This document shows positions 1 through 11,757 of a stretch of 64,000 nt of DNA, in pieces. Every line of letters begins with the position of its first letter. Positions within the stretch are counted from its first letter, which is position 1. The DNA is from Kryptolebias marmoratus (taxonomy: Eukaryota > Chordata > Actinopteri > Cyprinodontiformes > Rivulidae): NCBI RefSeq assembly GCF_001649575.2, contig NC_051452.1:2457846-2521845 (forward strand). Direction: 5' to 3'. The notes under the pieces are model-generated. The model was not told the DNA's origin. It searched no databases and worked only from the letters and a program-made list of their open reading frames with translations. The translations under genes were made by a program, and so were the position numbers.

Positions 1-354
1 TTTAGTAAGAAAATAAAAGCATGTATTCTTTTACAGCAACATCTTTGGTTGACTTTGATAAATAATTTGTTATATACTTTTTTTTATATAACCTTAAACC
101 ATTTTTTTTTAAATTAGCATGCCACTTTGATAAATCATATCTATTCGAGGTTAAGATGATGGTGTGAAAATCCCCTCTGGAACCAGGGTAGTTACAGCAT
201 TCCTCTATCCAATTTCTAAACTTGGCAGCAGAAACTGTAACACGGGAAGGTGAAAAGGGCAAGCTGCAGTGCAGACGAGCTAAATTGGAACATTCTACCC
301 AACACACATGAGCACACTTAGATCCACAAAGAGACAGCAGATTCAGCGAGAAGC

Positions 355-374
355 GCACACACACACACACACAC
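355..374. repeat. (AC)n microsatellite
   Basis: A short uninterrupted run of AC dinucleotides. Confidence 0.95.
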
Positions 375-1639
375 TTAACAGGATGTGCGACAGGCAATCG
401 CTCGTCCAGTCTACCTGTTAACAATTTCAAATCAGATTACACCGGTGGAATGATGAAAGGTCTGTGACCTCAATGAAATTCTAGTTTCCCCAAATTGCCA
501 AATTTCTTTTTTCACATTTTTAAAATGTTCTCTGAGCTAAATGATTTACAACTGCAGCAATCAGGCATGAATAAGAAAAAGTCCCTAAAGTTGCCACAGA
601 GCACTACTGATTTCAGAATTGTTCTCTGCACTGATCTAACATACTTTTTGTAGTAATACCAAGTAAGCTTGCATCCTAAGTGGGATGATATTGTTTCGAC
701 CGTCGGGCAACCTTAAATTATTCACAAGCAGATATTGCTTATGCATGTCTTTTATTCACTGAGGATGACACTTTGCTGCATTACTCAGCAGTTGGCAGTA
801 GTTATGCCTTAAAATATACACAGATGGCTCAATATCATCTCTTATAAACATGTCAAAGACCTTGCAATACAATGTAAAGTAAGTGGACTGGTCTATTTTT
901 AGATAAAAGTCAAGTATTATTCTGCATCCAGATGCCAAATGGAACACTGTCACTTAAGATTAAAGTGTTGGCGTCTTGAACTTGAGCTGAACGAAACAGT
1001 TAAGAGTATAACGGAATAAAGCGTTGCAATAGTTCAATGCAAATGGGTTTCAGCTCACGTAATGGGAGCTGGCACAGTCACTCATTGCCAGTTTGTATTT
1101 CTCACTCAGCCAATATTGTCTTATTCTTCTTCTGTACATAAATTATATGGATTTGTATCTCCCAGTGCATTTGCTCTTTTTTTATTGTGCACTTATTTTA
1201 GGCAATATACCTATCCATACCCCAGTCAACAGCTTTGCTGTTTTAATGCACTTCAACTGCATTTAATGCACTTCAGCTGCATCATTTGGTCCATTGTGCA
1301 AAGCTTCTGATGTCATCCTTTGAGCATTCATTTGACAGCATATTTGAAATTCATCCTCCACCCAAAAGTAAACCTTTAATTAGACAGAAGCCTATCGCCA
1401 CCTCTATTACCATCGACAGCGACAACAAACACCGGCTTCCTTTATGTCCCTCTAGCCTTTTCATCCTTATCAGAAATCTCGCCCCAATCATTTCATCCAC
1501 AAAGCCCATCCACCCTCCCCGACAGCGTTGCCTCTTCAGTCAAGCATGATCTTCCTTTTATGGCAGAGAGAGGAAGACAGAAACATAGAAGGGGGGTGGT
1601 GGTGGAACGAGACAGATATGGGGAGAAAAGAAAAAGATC

Positions 1640-2090
1640 CAAGAGGCCCAGATTCGCCTTTCATTTCCGCTGCTTGGCTATGCAGCTTTGCCCTGCTTCC
1701 ACGCTTCTGGCAAACTGCACTTCTTCCCCTTGAGAGGCCCATCTAGTCCCACAATCTGAGGACTTGTAATGCAGTCCCTGGTCTGAAATGATAGATCGCG
1801 CTACATGTGGGCCGGCATTGTCTGCCTCACTGATAAGCTGGTGGAGTCGCGGAGCGGGTGTGCGAAGTGTGTGCGTTTGTGATAAGTTCGAGCAAGCGCC
1901 GTTACGTGAACATGTGCGTTCTGGCATTGGGAGTGTGACATCGCCTTGATTTCCCTCTCCGTCTCCCGCCCACCCGCTGAAACCCAAAACAGGGCCTTCT
2001 TGTGCTGTGCTCTGATTCTGTAAGAGTGCTTGATGTAATTCAGAGGTGAGTCACTCCACATGGAGGCCTGGTCCTGCATTACTAAATGTA
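1640..2090. other. Candidate conserved non-coding block
   Basis: This block is richer in GC and CpG than its surroundings, contains no repeat I recognise, and has mixed-complexity sequence. It has overlapping short frames on both strands but none with a domain. A conserved regulatory element is one explanation; a decayed exon or repeat is another. Inference from composition only. Confidence 0.25.
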
Positions 2091-2600
2091 GGATGTCTTT
2101 AAGAGGCTAAGCTTAAGAGAACCATGACTCAGGAAAAGTGCACCAAAATATCTTCCTAAGGCAGTCATGCATGAAAATATCCATTTTGTATTAAAAAAAA
2201 ACAAACAAACATCTTCCTGTCTTTTGAAATGTTTTAAAATATTTCTCTTTTTCACTAACTTTGTGTACCTTAGACAACTATCTCTTATTGGTTGCCTCTA
2301 GTACAACATTGGTCTGATGTCTCCAGGAAAATACAGAAGCCAAGCTTTTCTCATTTAAAGTAACTTGACAAAACATTAAATCAAAAACCTCAATCAAAAC
2401 AGGAAAATAGTTTGGCAGTAACGGTGTGCTGGAAGTTCTTGATAATATGCTTTAGTTTTACTTTTGTTTAGTTTAGACTTTCCTAAATCTTGAGGAGCAA
2501 TACTCCTTTCTTAATTTACAGAGCAATACCCATAAGCAAAAAAGTCGATAAATCAGAGGAAAAAGAATAACAGGAAATGCGTCACTAAGTTGTGTGGGTG

Positions 2601-2602
<2 letters not shown>

Positions 2603-2671
<69 letters not shown>
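2603..2671. repeat. (TA)n microsatellite, left half of a split TA/TG array
   Basis: About 69 bp of pure TA. It ends exactly where the hAT element starting at 2672 begins. The array resumes as TATA then TG on the far side at 3345-3388, so the transposon landed inside a compound microsatellite. Confidence 0.95.
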
Positions 2672-2674
<3 letters not shown>

Positions 2675-2985
2675 TCCCTCCAGGATTTCGCGGGCATTTT
2701 CTGTGATTGTTGCAGCTAAAATACCAGATTTCACAGGGCATTTTTCAAGTTGCAATAAAAAGTTGCAATTTTTTTAGTAAAATCAATAACAAAACATAAC
2801 TTTTAATATCTAAACCAAAAATACTTCCTAGTTATGTAAGATAATTACCAATAAACATTGACATTCTCAAAAGGTGCTTTATTTGAGAACTTTGATAGCT
2901 TCTAAACTGACATTCATGAGCATTTCTGGATTGTCCCTGGTCTGCAGCTCTCCTCACATGTTTTGCAGACACAAAGTGTTTGTCG

Positions 2986-3106
2986 NNNNNNNNNNNNNNN
3001 NNNNNNNNNNNNNNNNNNNNNNNNNNNNNNNNNNNNNNNNNNNNNNNNNNNNNNNNNNNNNNNNNNNNNNNNNNNNNNNNNNNNNNNNNNNNNNNNNNNN
3101 NNNNNN
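2986..3106. other. Assembly gap (121 N)
   Basis: Run of N inside hAT copy 1. In the related copy the matching interval between the gtgacgtcac palindrome and the finger codons is about 164 bp, so the gap length is probably an estimate. Confidence 0.95.
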
Positions 3107-3107
3107 G

Positions 3108-3119
3108 TGACGTCACGTG
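3108..3119. promoter_or_regulatory. Overlapping CRE (TGACGTCA) and E-box (CACGTG) in hAT copy 1
   Basis: TGACGTCA at 3108-3115 overlaps CACGTG at 3114-3119. The same composite lies upstream of the ORF start in the second copy. It could be a promoter element of the transposon. Motif match only. Confidence 0.4.
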
Positions 3120-3344
3120 TCTTCTTCCTGAGTTATTTGGGCTTATTTTGTATTCCACGCTACACAAACCCACAAAGAAGAGACTAGACCGCAGAAACGG
3201 TGGCGAATCACTTTAGAAACAATAAATATTGGGTTAAAGTTGCGGTGTTTTAGACAAAGTTGGAAAAAGTTGCGATTTCGCTGGGTTTGCTTGATTTTGC
3301 GTTAATAGTTGCGATTGCAACATCGCAAAATCCTGGAGGGTCTG

Positions 3345-3351
3345 ATATATA

Positions 3352-3388
<37 letters not shown>
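3345..3388. repeat. (TA)n(TG)n microsatellite, right half of the split array
   Basis: Short TA run followed by about 30 bp of TG, directly abutting the hAT right end. Confidence 0.95.
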
Positions 3389-3389
<1 letters not shown>

Positions 3390-3484
3390 AATGTGAAACC
3401 ATAAATTATTGAACACCAGTAGGGGACGAATGCATGGTAACATTAAGAATTAGCAGTTGATTTAAAGGTAAAAGGTTTTGCATT

Positions 3485-3760
3485 TATTGAAGTGGGGTTC
3501 TATGGACTATGAGGAAATAAAATCTCACCTGATAGCTCTGTGAACGACCTCACTTTGGAGAAACAATTTGGTTTTGCCTGGACTGATGACCTAACAGCTC
3601 GTCTGAGTGAGGCCAAGATCAAACTGGATTGCTGCCATCTTGAAACAACTCCAGTCTAAAAGTTTTGTAGTGGTTCAAACCATTTTATGAACTGTGACAT
3701 CACTGTCAATATTGCATTTACTGTTATTTTACATGGAAGAATATGATTATTTAGGAAAAA
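3485..3760 (+). repeat. Unnamed interspersed repeat R1, copy 1
   Basis: Contains the core ctcactttggagaaacaatt, then a segment of the type tgacctaacagctcg...gaggccaag, then caactccagtcta. The same order of blocks recurs at 51000-51500 and 57000-57370, all in plus orientation. Class unknown: no coding capacity and no clear terminal inverted repeats. Confidence 0.6.
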
Positions 3761-6603
3761 AGTGGCATTTGTTTTTAAAAAAAGATTCACTTATAAGATG
3801 ATGAGCCTTCTGAGATGTCCTGATTAGGTATATCTTTAATTATCATGTGTACTGCATATCTATTCAATATGAGTATGTTTGTAGTAATAAAACATTTTTA
3901 AAGGATCTCATGACATGAACTTGATCAGATTTATGTGAACTTTATGAGGAAATGTTGCCATGTTTTGTGCTCCATTAGAGCTCTAAGAGTTCAAAGATAT
4001 TTTTTTTCTTTGCAGCTGAAGTCTTATAAAGGCAGAATTTTATTTAACAATACATTTCTGACCTAAAACAATTATCCCTTATTTACTTTATTTGCTCATG
4101 TACAGACAAGGCTAATAAAACGGCAGGAGTTAACTTGATTGTGTAAGACTTTAAAGCACATTTGGGATTCTCAAACACAAGCTATTCTGTTCAAATCTTT
4201 ACAGTGTAAAGTTTAGATTTTGACTTCTTCTGCTGAGGGGAAATGCACTGATTGGGAAGCAAGAGAAACAGTCTTTCCACCCACACAACACTCACTGTAC
4301 CAGTCTAACTGGGGGGTAATGAATGCCTCCCTTTTTAGCATGTGCGTAAATCTGCATCTGTGCTCATGTGGTGGGTTCCGGTCTTTGTCGTGCACATTTG
4401 TGCGTCTGCTGCGACAAGAATCTGCTTTGTGTGACTTGGTCGCGAAGTGTTGATTTGGGCATGTGTGATGCATTAACGACAGCTTCCTTCCTGCCTCCTT
4501 CGGGTGCCTGCAAACCTGGTTGATCTGACGAAAACCGAGCTTACTAAATCACGCTGAAGAGCCAGAACAGATGTTAATTAGCTTTAATTTGCCTTTTGTC
4601 GTTCTGCTACCAAGTCACCAACAGACACTTCTGTTTTACTGCACTTGGTATGAGGTTGCACTGGGGCGCAGACAGCCGGGAACAAACCGTTTTTATTTTC
4701 ACTCACAATAATTGTGGTACCTGCAAATAACAAAATTGTTGTGATGTCGAAATCTGTCATAACAGAGTGAAAAGAAATAAAACCTAAAGGAAATGGTGCG
4801 TTTAAAGGAAAGATGATTTAAACTTCCCTTTTTTTGTTTTGCTTTTTAGTTGGTTCAATTACTCTGACTTAATTTCTCTTTAGGTGTAATTTAACTACCA
4901 AAAAATAATCCAGATTGAGGTCTAAATTGGTCAAAAACTGTTTCATAAAATCTGTCTTGAAAGGTGGTAATGTTCAAAAGATGTTAAAAGGTTTCTTTGA
5001 GAAGTCAATAAATAAAATATTTTATTTGCCACAATTAAAATCAGCTCAACTTTTTAAATGTGTTACAAGCTAAGAAAACAATTAAATGCATTAATTAAAA
5101 GAAATGGCTGCATTTTTGTTATTTAAAAAAATAAAATAAAATAAAAAAACGCATTTTAATTGCAGTCTATGCATTACCCAGTAGGGGGAAGCACCTGCAG
5201 ACAAGATAATTTTTTTTTTTATAGCTCTAAAAGAAAATCTTTGTATTTCCCACTAAAAATGTAACCTCACTATGGTAATCACCCCTTTTATTTATTTATT
5301 TATTTATATATAAAATGTATGTAACACATCATTCCTCGGGGCTTGGTTGCATTGGGAAGAAAAAATAGTATTCAATAGGATCTTGTGATGTTGCTGTTGT
5401 CAGTCTGATCAGCCATTTGCTCACCTCATAATGGTAGAAAAATTACACACAGGGCTTTAAATTATGATTCCACAGACCGGTGTGCGACATGACAAAGGCT
5501 ACAACCATTTATTATATACAGACTAAGGTTTGCATACTTGCATGAAGCATGTTTATGGCCATAGAGACAACCTGTCAGTGTGTCCTGCAAGGACATACAC
5601 TGTCATATTTTAATTGGATGAAGGAACAAGGACAAAATAGTGGAACAATTGATTTGCTCAAAATGAATAACAAGGACACATAACACTCATTAGACACATA
5701 GCAGCCATTAGCAATTACTCAGGAACACCTATTCATATCTGAATCATCTCTGGATCAATATGCAACGTGGAAAACGGACACAAGGGTCTTTGTGCACCGT
5801 TTATTTCTAAGCAACGAATCTACAATTACACACATTGTAACTGAACTCGGGTTTTAAGCCGTGCATGTGATATTTAAAGCTTTCCTGTACTAATTTGTTG
5901 GAAGGTTCCTGCTGTGACCTTGTTTCTAATTCAATCTCAGATGACTATCATATTTCAATCAACGTGTATCAGCAGATGACGGATAATGAGGGCTGGTAAC
6001 TGGATTAGTGTTGATACACTGATGTGTTAGATTTGATGCATAGAAACCCAGTGAAACCATCAATATTGTTTATGTGAAAAGAAGTTATAGCAAATTTAAT
6101 CTAGAATGAGTGATAGAGCATGATTAGTCATTTAAGAAGTTCAGTTACCAATTTCCTTCCCATTTATGCTTTTACCTTTAATTGGTGTTTCAATATTTCT
6201 TCTGTTTTTTTTATCTAATTACAGCTTCTATTTGTCTGTCCTCTATAAACATGTTTGGGAAACAGTCATGGTCATTTTAAGGACGTCTAATTTCATTTTT
6301 GTCTATTTGGTCACATTTGACTGATTCTGTTGATTACTGTATGACGATTTAGGGTTTTCGTTTTACAAATGGTAGATCATTGTGGTGTTGGTTGTGCAAG
6401 ATCTTATTTAGGATGGTTCCATGCAGCCTTTTTGACTTCCGTTAATTTCTGGGATTTCCTGCGATGCAGTGCCTTTCATTGTTTTCTTTCCACCTGCCTG
6501 CCTCTTTCTTTTGTGCTTGAGTCTTGTTAATATGTTTATCATTGTCCTCACACAATGATCACCTTTTTTTCTAGTTCCATATACTGGGTTCCATTTAAGT
6601 CTT
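3761..6603. other. Unique AT-rich non-coding DNA
   Basis: No gene or transposon recognised. Contains a TTTA microsatellite at 5287-5308 and a moderately GC-richer patch around 4230-4680. Overlapping frames on both strands at 4213-4473 show no domain. Confidence 0.55.
5287..5308. repeat. (TTTA)n microsatellite
   Basis: Short perfect tetranucleotide run. Confidence 0.9.
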
Positions 6604-7054
6604 TGGTGTCAAATTTATGCCAGAAGTCCACCACGAGCATGTATTACACTCCACGAATGCACTGAACGTCCCATGCATGCACATTTCCGTGACCACGAGC
6701 GCTACTCTACTGCAGGGCACAAAACTCAACACACGCCCGCATCAATTGCAGGTCCCAATATATCAATCTGCTCGCTCGTGGATTTACTCCTGCACGCTCG
6801 TGTGAAACTTTGACCGGGGGTGGGTCCCCACAAGTGTAGAAAAAAAAGCACGGAAAGATTAACCTGCATATGATTGGCCCTTGCCCCGTGAACCTTGTTG
6901 CCGCTGGATTCCATAGTTAACTCATCTCTGTGTGGAGCTAACACGGCTGAGTTGGAGTTTGGTGAGAAAATGTTTTATGAATTTAGCAGCTTCGTAAAAC
7001 GTTCAATGCACACGGTGAGCGTAATACACACTTTTGGCATAAATTTGATGCCAT
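6604..7054. mobile_element. Inverted-repeat element, probable non-autonomous DNA transposon
   Basis: The left end tggtgtcaaatttatgccag pairs with the complement of the right end, which reads ggcataaatttgatgcca. The match continues inward through aagt and gtattac blocks. The interior is CpG-rich compared with its flanks. No convincing target duplication was found, so the superfamily is not assigned, and the ends could be off by a few bases. No ORF with a transposase motif is present. Confidence 0.6.
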
Positions 7055-8710
7055 ATTAGTCTTATTTTTGTTTTTTTTTTGGGGGGGGGGGTTTGTAATT
7101 TTTAGGAAGGAAAAAAATCTTACTTGAATTATATATCATAAAAACTAAACTGCACACTGAATGTTGAAACTAAGTGTTTTTTATGTGTTGCTACAAGACC
7201 TAAATCTAGACATGAAATCTAGGGGTCATGCCTGTGACCCAATCAAAAATCTCTGCCTGATCACACCACCAATACAACACATCTATCCCACTCTATGCTT
7301 GAAAATGCACCACAACACACTGGGGAAAAGCTATGGTGCAACTGAGTCTACAAACAGATTCTGCAAAAACTGTTTTTGTGGGTGGACTTTATTGAAGTGT
7401 ATTATGATAAAGAATAGATTCTATTGGCCATTTACTATCTTTAGCATTTTTCAGTTTAAGTGCAGTGTTATTGCAAACATTTTCTGAAATAAAAAAACAA
7501 ACCTGTTCCTTTTATTAGCTTTTTGAAACGTATGATGGTTTATCAATGTCACATTGAATCTGAATGAAACCTGTTCTCTAGTGTCCTCTCAAAGTAGGCT
7601 ATAACACAAACCACACAGGATGATATAACTGTTTCACCTGTACACAAAATGTCACCAGGAGAATTAAAACTTGTACTGTTTGTACAAATTTGTCTGTTTA
7701 TGCCTAAAATTGTAGGCCTTTAAGCCCCACTTGTGCCACTGCACACAGTCATGGTGTCAAATGACTGTTTTTTATAAGCATGGAAAAACTAAACACATTT
7801 TAAAAACTGAGTATTTGAACATACAGCAGAAAGATAAGAACTACGTGAATCAACAAAACTCACACCTGGAGGAAGGATCCCATTTGATTACATGGAGGGG
7901 CAGGACTAAACACGTTTTACCTTTCTCTTAAGTCAACTTTTTTCCTAATTTTTGCAAATAACTGTAACGATAATAACAGATATACTTTTTAGTGGTTTTT
8001 GTTTTCACACTTTTCCTAAATGACTGAAATGAGGATAAAAAATATCCAGGGCTCCATTTTAATTGTTCTCCTTGTTAAAATAACTGCTGTCTCATAAATG
8101 AAAAATGGACTACAAAACTGCACATCTAATGACTGCATCTCCTAAAACTGCTGCAAGGCAGGAATATATCTCACATTCTAGTCATAAAGCCATATGACTA
8201 CTACAAAGATGAAGCGTGAAACATACAAGAAGAAGTAAAGGAGGGAGAGGGGGGAAAAAAAGCCTGATTCTCATTTAACAACTTTTCCTGATGTGTCACA
8301 CTAATTAACTGCCATCAACATCAAAGTTGGGGGTAGAGAGGAAGAAAGTCTGTCACGTCAAACTAGCTGGATAATTTTGCCAAAACACTGCTGGGGAGTT
8401 CACAGAGATGAGAATCTTTGAATCTATCAGTAGATTATAATCACTAACAACAGACTTTTCTTCCTTAGTATCACAGAAAACAGTGTTTGTACACTGCCTC
8501 TTTTATTAAAAAGACAAGTCACTCCTGTTTTGCAACCTAATTTATAAAGTTGTTTGCTTCCATTCCATGGGTGCTTTGATGCACAGTTTGATTTTGTGTG
8601 TGTTTGCATATACAGAGTAGAAATTACACACTTATAATGTATAGAAGAGTTACAATTCAACATTGTGTGTGAAGAATAACTCCACCAAAGAGGTTGACGC
8701 ATCAGTTTTT
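7055..8710. other. Unique non-coding DNA
   Basis: AT-rich with a poly-T/poly-G junction near 7071-7091. Nothing else recognised. The frames at 7161-7487, 7731-7931 and 8427-8702 have no recognisable domain. Confidence 0.55.
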
Positions 8711-8815
8711 GTTTATTTACCCAAGTTCAGCTCCAGGAGGGAAAATCAGATCTCCCTTATCCCATCGATACTCTTCAGTTCCTCCTGGAGGATACTGAGG
8801 CACTCCCAGGTCAGA
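8711..8815 (-). mobile_element. RTE (Rex3-like) retrotransposon 3' scrap
   Basis: The segment from acccaagttcagctcc through cctcctggaggatactgagg to cccaggtcag aligns with the minus-strand RTE 3' end at 39920-40040, with an internal deletion of about 20 bases. It would encode the C-terminal tail of the reverse-transcriptase ORF but is far too short and decayed to act. Confidence 0.6.
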
Positions 8816-9289
8816 GTTCTCCTCTGTGCAAGCTAACATCAAAACAAAGTTGCTAGGGGGAAACCATGATGAAATACCCAAACTATTTCAACTTGGTTTA
8901 GAAAAACTATCATCATTGGCTACATCACACTTGTTTGTGAACCACTCCAGTGCAAGCTGGAAGGTCACAACTTAAATGTCCAGAGTAACATCATCTGTAA
9001 AAAGCAGAAATGCTACCTTGAGGTTACCAAATCCAACACCCTCACAAAAACAACAGTCTTGATGCAGCTGTGCTCTTGTCCAACTTGCACAAGAAACAAG
9101 TTCAACATTTTGTGCTGAAAAGATGCAAACGTAGCTTTGGTGGTATAAGAACCAGATAGTCTGCAAAAATGACTCCAGCATCCCACACTCTTAAATGCAG
9201 ACAAATCAAATATGTGTTAATGTTAATATTTTTTTTCTTTATCCACTTGTTCAAGAAAGTTTCCACAAGGTCAGCCACACACCAAGATC

Positions 9290-9640
9290 CCTCTTTCTTG
9301 TTAAGGATGTCTAAAATGATGAGAGTGTGTTTCACAGTTAGAGCCATGCTAATAACAATGTGGTTAAATGCTACAGAGAAACGGGGCTTAAAATACTTTG
9401 TACTCTTAGACAGCCTCTCTCCATGGGTTGCTGCTCTTTGAAGCCTTATAGGCTGAAGTGGCAGTGAGAGTCTGGTGATGCCAGGGCAATCATCTTGCCG
9501 AGTTCTCCTGCAGGAAATACAGCCGCTATCAAACATCGGAGGGAGGGTGAGAGCGACAAGTCGTCACCGACTGTCAACTGTCTTCACAACACCCATCTTC
9601 CGACTGCTTAATATACTGTAGGAGTGCGATTGTCTAAAAA
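9290..9640. other. Candidate conserved non-coding block
   Basis: Mixed-complexity, CpG-containing sequence between AT-rich flanks, without repeat similarity elsewhere in the window. Proposed on composition only; cross-species alignment would be needed to support it. Confidence 0.22.
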
Positions 9641-11301
9641 GGTGAAATATATTTGTGTTCATATTGAGATTTACATATTGCTCTATAAATGGTGGACATT
9701 TTGAATGACACTGTGAAGTAAGGACATTCTTTTATTCTGAAATCAAATCACTTTAGCTTGTACATATATGACTGTAAATTCTGCACTTAAGTCTATTTGA
9801 CGAACAACTTGAGATAAACAGATAATTGGTCTAACTGTTTTTAATTAGTTTATATTAGCTTGATTTTAAAAGAATTTAAGCTGATACATTTGGTTTCCTT
9901 TGTAGAGGCCATCAAATATTAAAAAATGGCAAATTGTGACCTTATCAGTGATTTCATGAATGTACAAGTATATCCCAGGATCCTAATGTGAAAAGATTCC
10001 CTGAGACACCTTAACAAGGGTTAGGGCTTATAAGGATTGATTGGTTTGCTTTTTTTGTTGTTGTTGGTGTCGTTTTATAATACAGTCCATATTGACTTTA
10101 AGCTCTGGTGTCTGAGGCTTTTAATGAAATGAGATGCTGCTCATGCAACGTTTTTGGTGAGTCATGAGCTTTTTTTGCCAGTTCCTTGGATATCCCAGGA
10201 AAACGGGGGAAAATTGGGAGCGTAGCCTAGAGGGAGTGAGCATATACCTGCTGTATTCTGGTCTTCGGAAAGTTTTTAAGATTTGTTTAAAAGTACAGAT
10301 TCTGAGTATGAAACTGCTATAATAAAGGGCATCTAAGTGTATTTTTTTTAAATATTGTCCTTTTTTGGTTTTAATAACAGACTGAGAATGACTTCTGTTT
10401 TTTTCATTAAGGCCTTAACAAACTCGGTGAATTAAAACTTAAAAAACACAATCAGGATGTACAAGTTATTTGTGACACTAAACATTCCTTAAGAATTAAG
10501 TTTGGAGGTCTTGCACTGTTTTTGGGTTGTCATTTTTTTCATTTCCACCCTACTCTGTACCATGAGACGAGAGCTGAGGTTGTGTAAAACGTCAAAAAAT
10601 TACACCACTGCGTCATTCAGGTTCAAAGTCAGCCGAAAGTTCTCAGGGCTTGCCACTTACTTCATCTTTGCCAGCTGAGTTTGGATTGACAGTTACAGTA
10701 TGCCCTGATTCAGGCGTTAACAATACTTCCATGACTACTTACTGCGAGAGTTGGCTACAGGCTTTTTGACTTGAGTATTCAAAAAAAATGTCAGCAATGT
10801 GAAAGGAACAGAGCAAAACACAATGGCTGCCAGAACACAGAAGTAATGATGGAAATTGGCTTCAGGCTGTGCTTATGCGAAAGAGCATTTCTTACATTAA
10901 AAAAGTCTCTTTCTGACATCATGACAAATGACTGCACAGTCAAGGTACTGCGCAAAAGAACAGATCCTATATAGGATAATTTCTTTTTGTTAGCAGAATT
11001 GTTTCCTTGTGCGAGGAATATGAACTCCTGCATCCATTCCTCTTTAGTCTGAAGGCCCTACTGTGGTCAAGTTCTTGACAAAGATGACATTTGCATACAT
11101 TTGTTTGTGCACATTTCCCAAAGTCAAAATGAGCTTTGAAGATTTTCCAGCACCTTGCATGGGTAATAAATTATGTACTTTAACATGTAAATAGGCTCAA
11201 GTTCAGGATTTTACTTCCTCCTTCCATAAAAGAAGGTGTGGTAGTATGATACAGACATTCCAGTGATATAAGGGTCTCTGTAATGCTGTCTAGATTTTTT
11301 T

Positions 11302-11318
11302 TTATTATTATTATTATT
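11302..11318. repeat. (TTA)n microsatellite
   Basis: Short trinucleotide run after a poly-T tract. Confidence 0.85.
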
Positions 11319-11739
11319 GGAATTTGACTATAATGTCAAAGTGAGCCAAAATAGATTTTCCTGGAAATTTACACCAGTTGAAAAATCTTCCAAACAATAA
11401 GAAAAAGGAGTTTTTCTATTACGGAAACCAAGAGAATTCATGCTTACAAATTTATTTTTGACAACTTGAGATGAGGACTTATTTATCCCATCTCAAGAAG
11501 CTTGTTTTTAAAGTAAGGGGTGAATATGTTTTCAATTTAAAAAGCCAATTTTCTTTTAACTAAAGAGAAAAATTCAAAATCGCATTTAGAATAAAGGTGC
11601 ATTTATCAGAAACCAGTAGTCATACTGGTAACCGGTCAAATCCAAAAATGTTATTTGAAGAAATTTCACCAGTGATCAGTGCACTACTGTGAAGGATTAT
11701 CTCTAATCTGTCATCAAAAGTAAACTGTATGTCATCTTT

Positions 11740-11757
11740 AAAAAAAAAAAAAAAAAA
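11740..11757. repeat. Poly-A tract
   Basis: Eighteen A residues. No retrotransposon body is recognised beside it. Confidence 0.9.

Larger units (their letters stand above)
1..2602. other. Unique AT-rich non-coding DNA
   Basis: No credible gene or transposon was recognised here. The stretch holds a short AC microsatellite at 355-374 and a GC- and CpG-richer block at about 1640-2090, listed separately. Short open frames have no recognisable domain and often overlap frames on the other strand, so they are treated as chance. Confidence 0.6.
2672..3344 (-). mobile_element. Non-autonomous hAT element, copy 1 (zinc-finger subfamily)
   Basis: The termini are inverted repeats: cagtccctccaggattt at the left and its imperfect complement ending aaatcctggagggtctg at the right. 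The flanks give an 8-bp duplication, atatatat, although it sits in a TA array and so is weak evidence alone. The body matches the copy at 19129-19844 in reverse orientation, including the same zinc-finger coding piece, here on the minus strand. A 121-base run of N (2986-3106) removes the first part of that coding piece. The CAG terminus and 8-bp duplication fit the hAT superfamily. No transposase catalytic region is present, so it would need a helper. Confidence 0.85.

Noticed and set aside
2..430. 142-codon minus-strand frame at the window edge
   Set aside because: Reads through an AC microsatellite (VCVCV) and has no domain; treated as chance.
2553..2777. YIYIYI open frames on both strands
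   Set aside because: Direct translation of the TA microsatellite.
9102..9536. 144-codon minus-strand frame
   Set aside because: Low-complexity lysine/asparagine stretch, no domain, and a competing frame on the plus strand.
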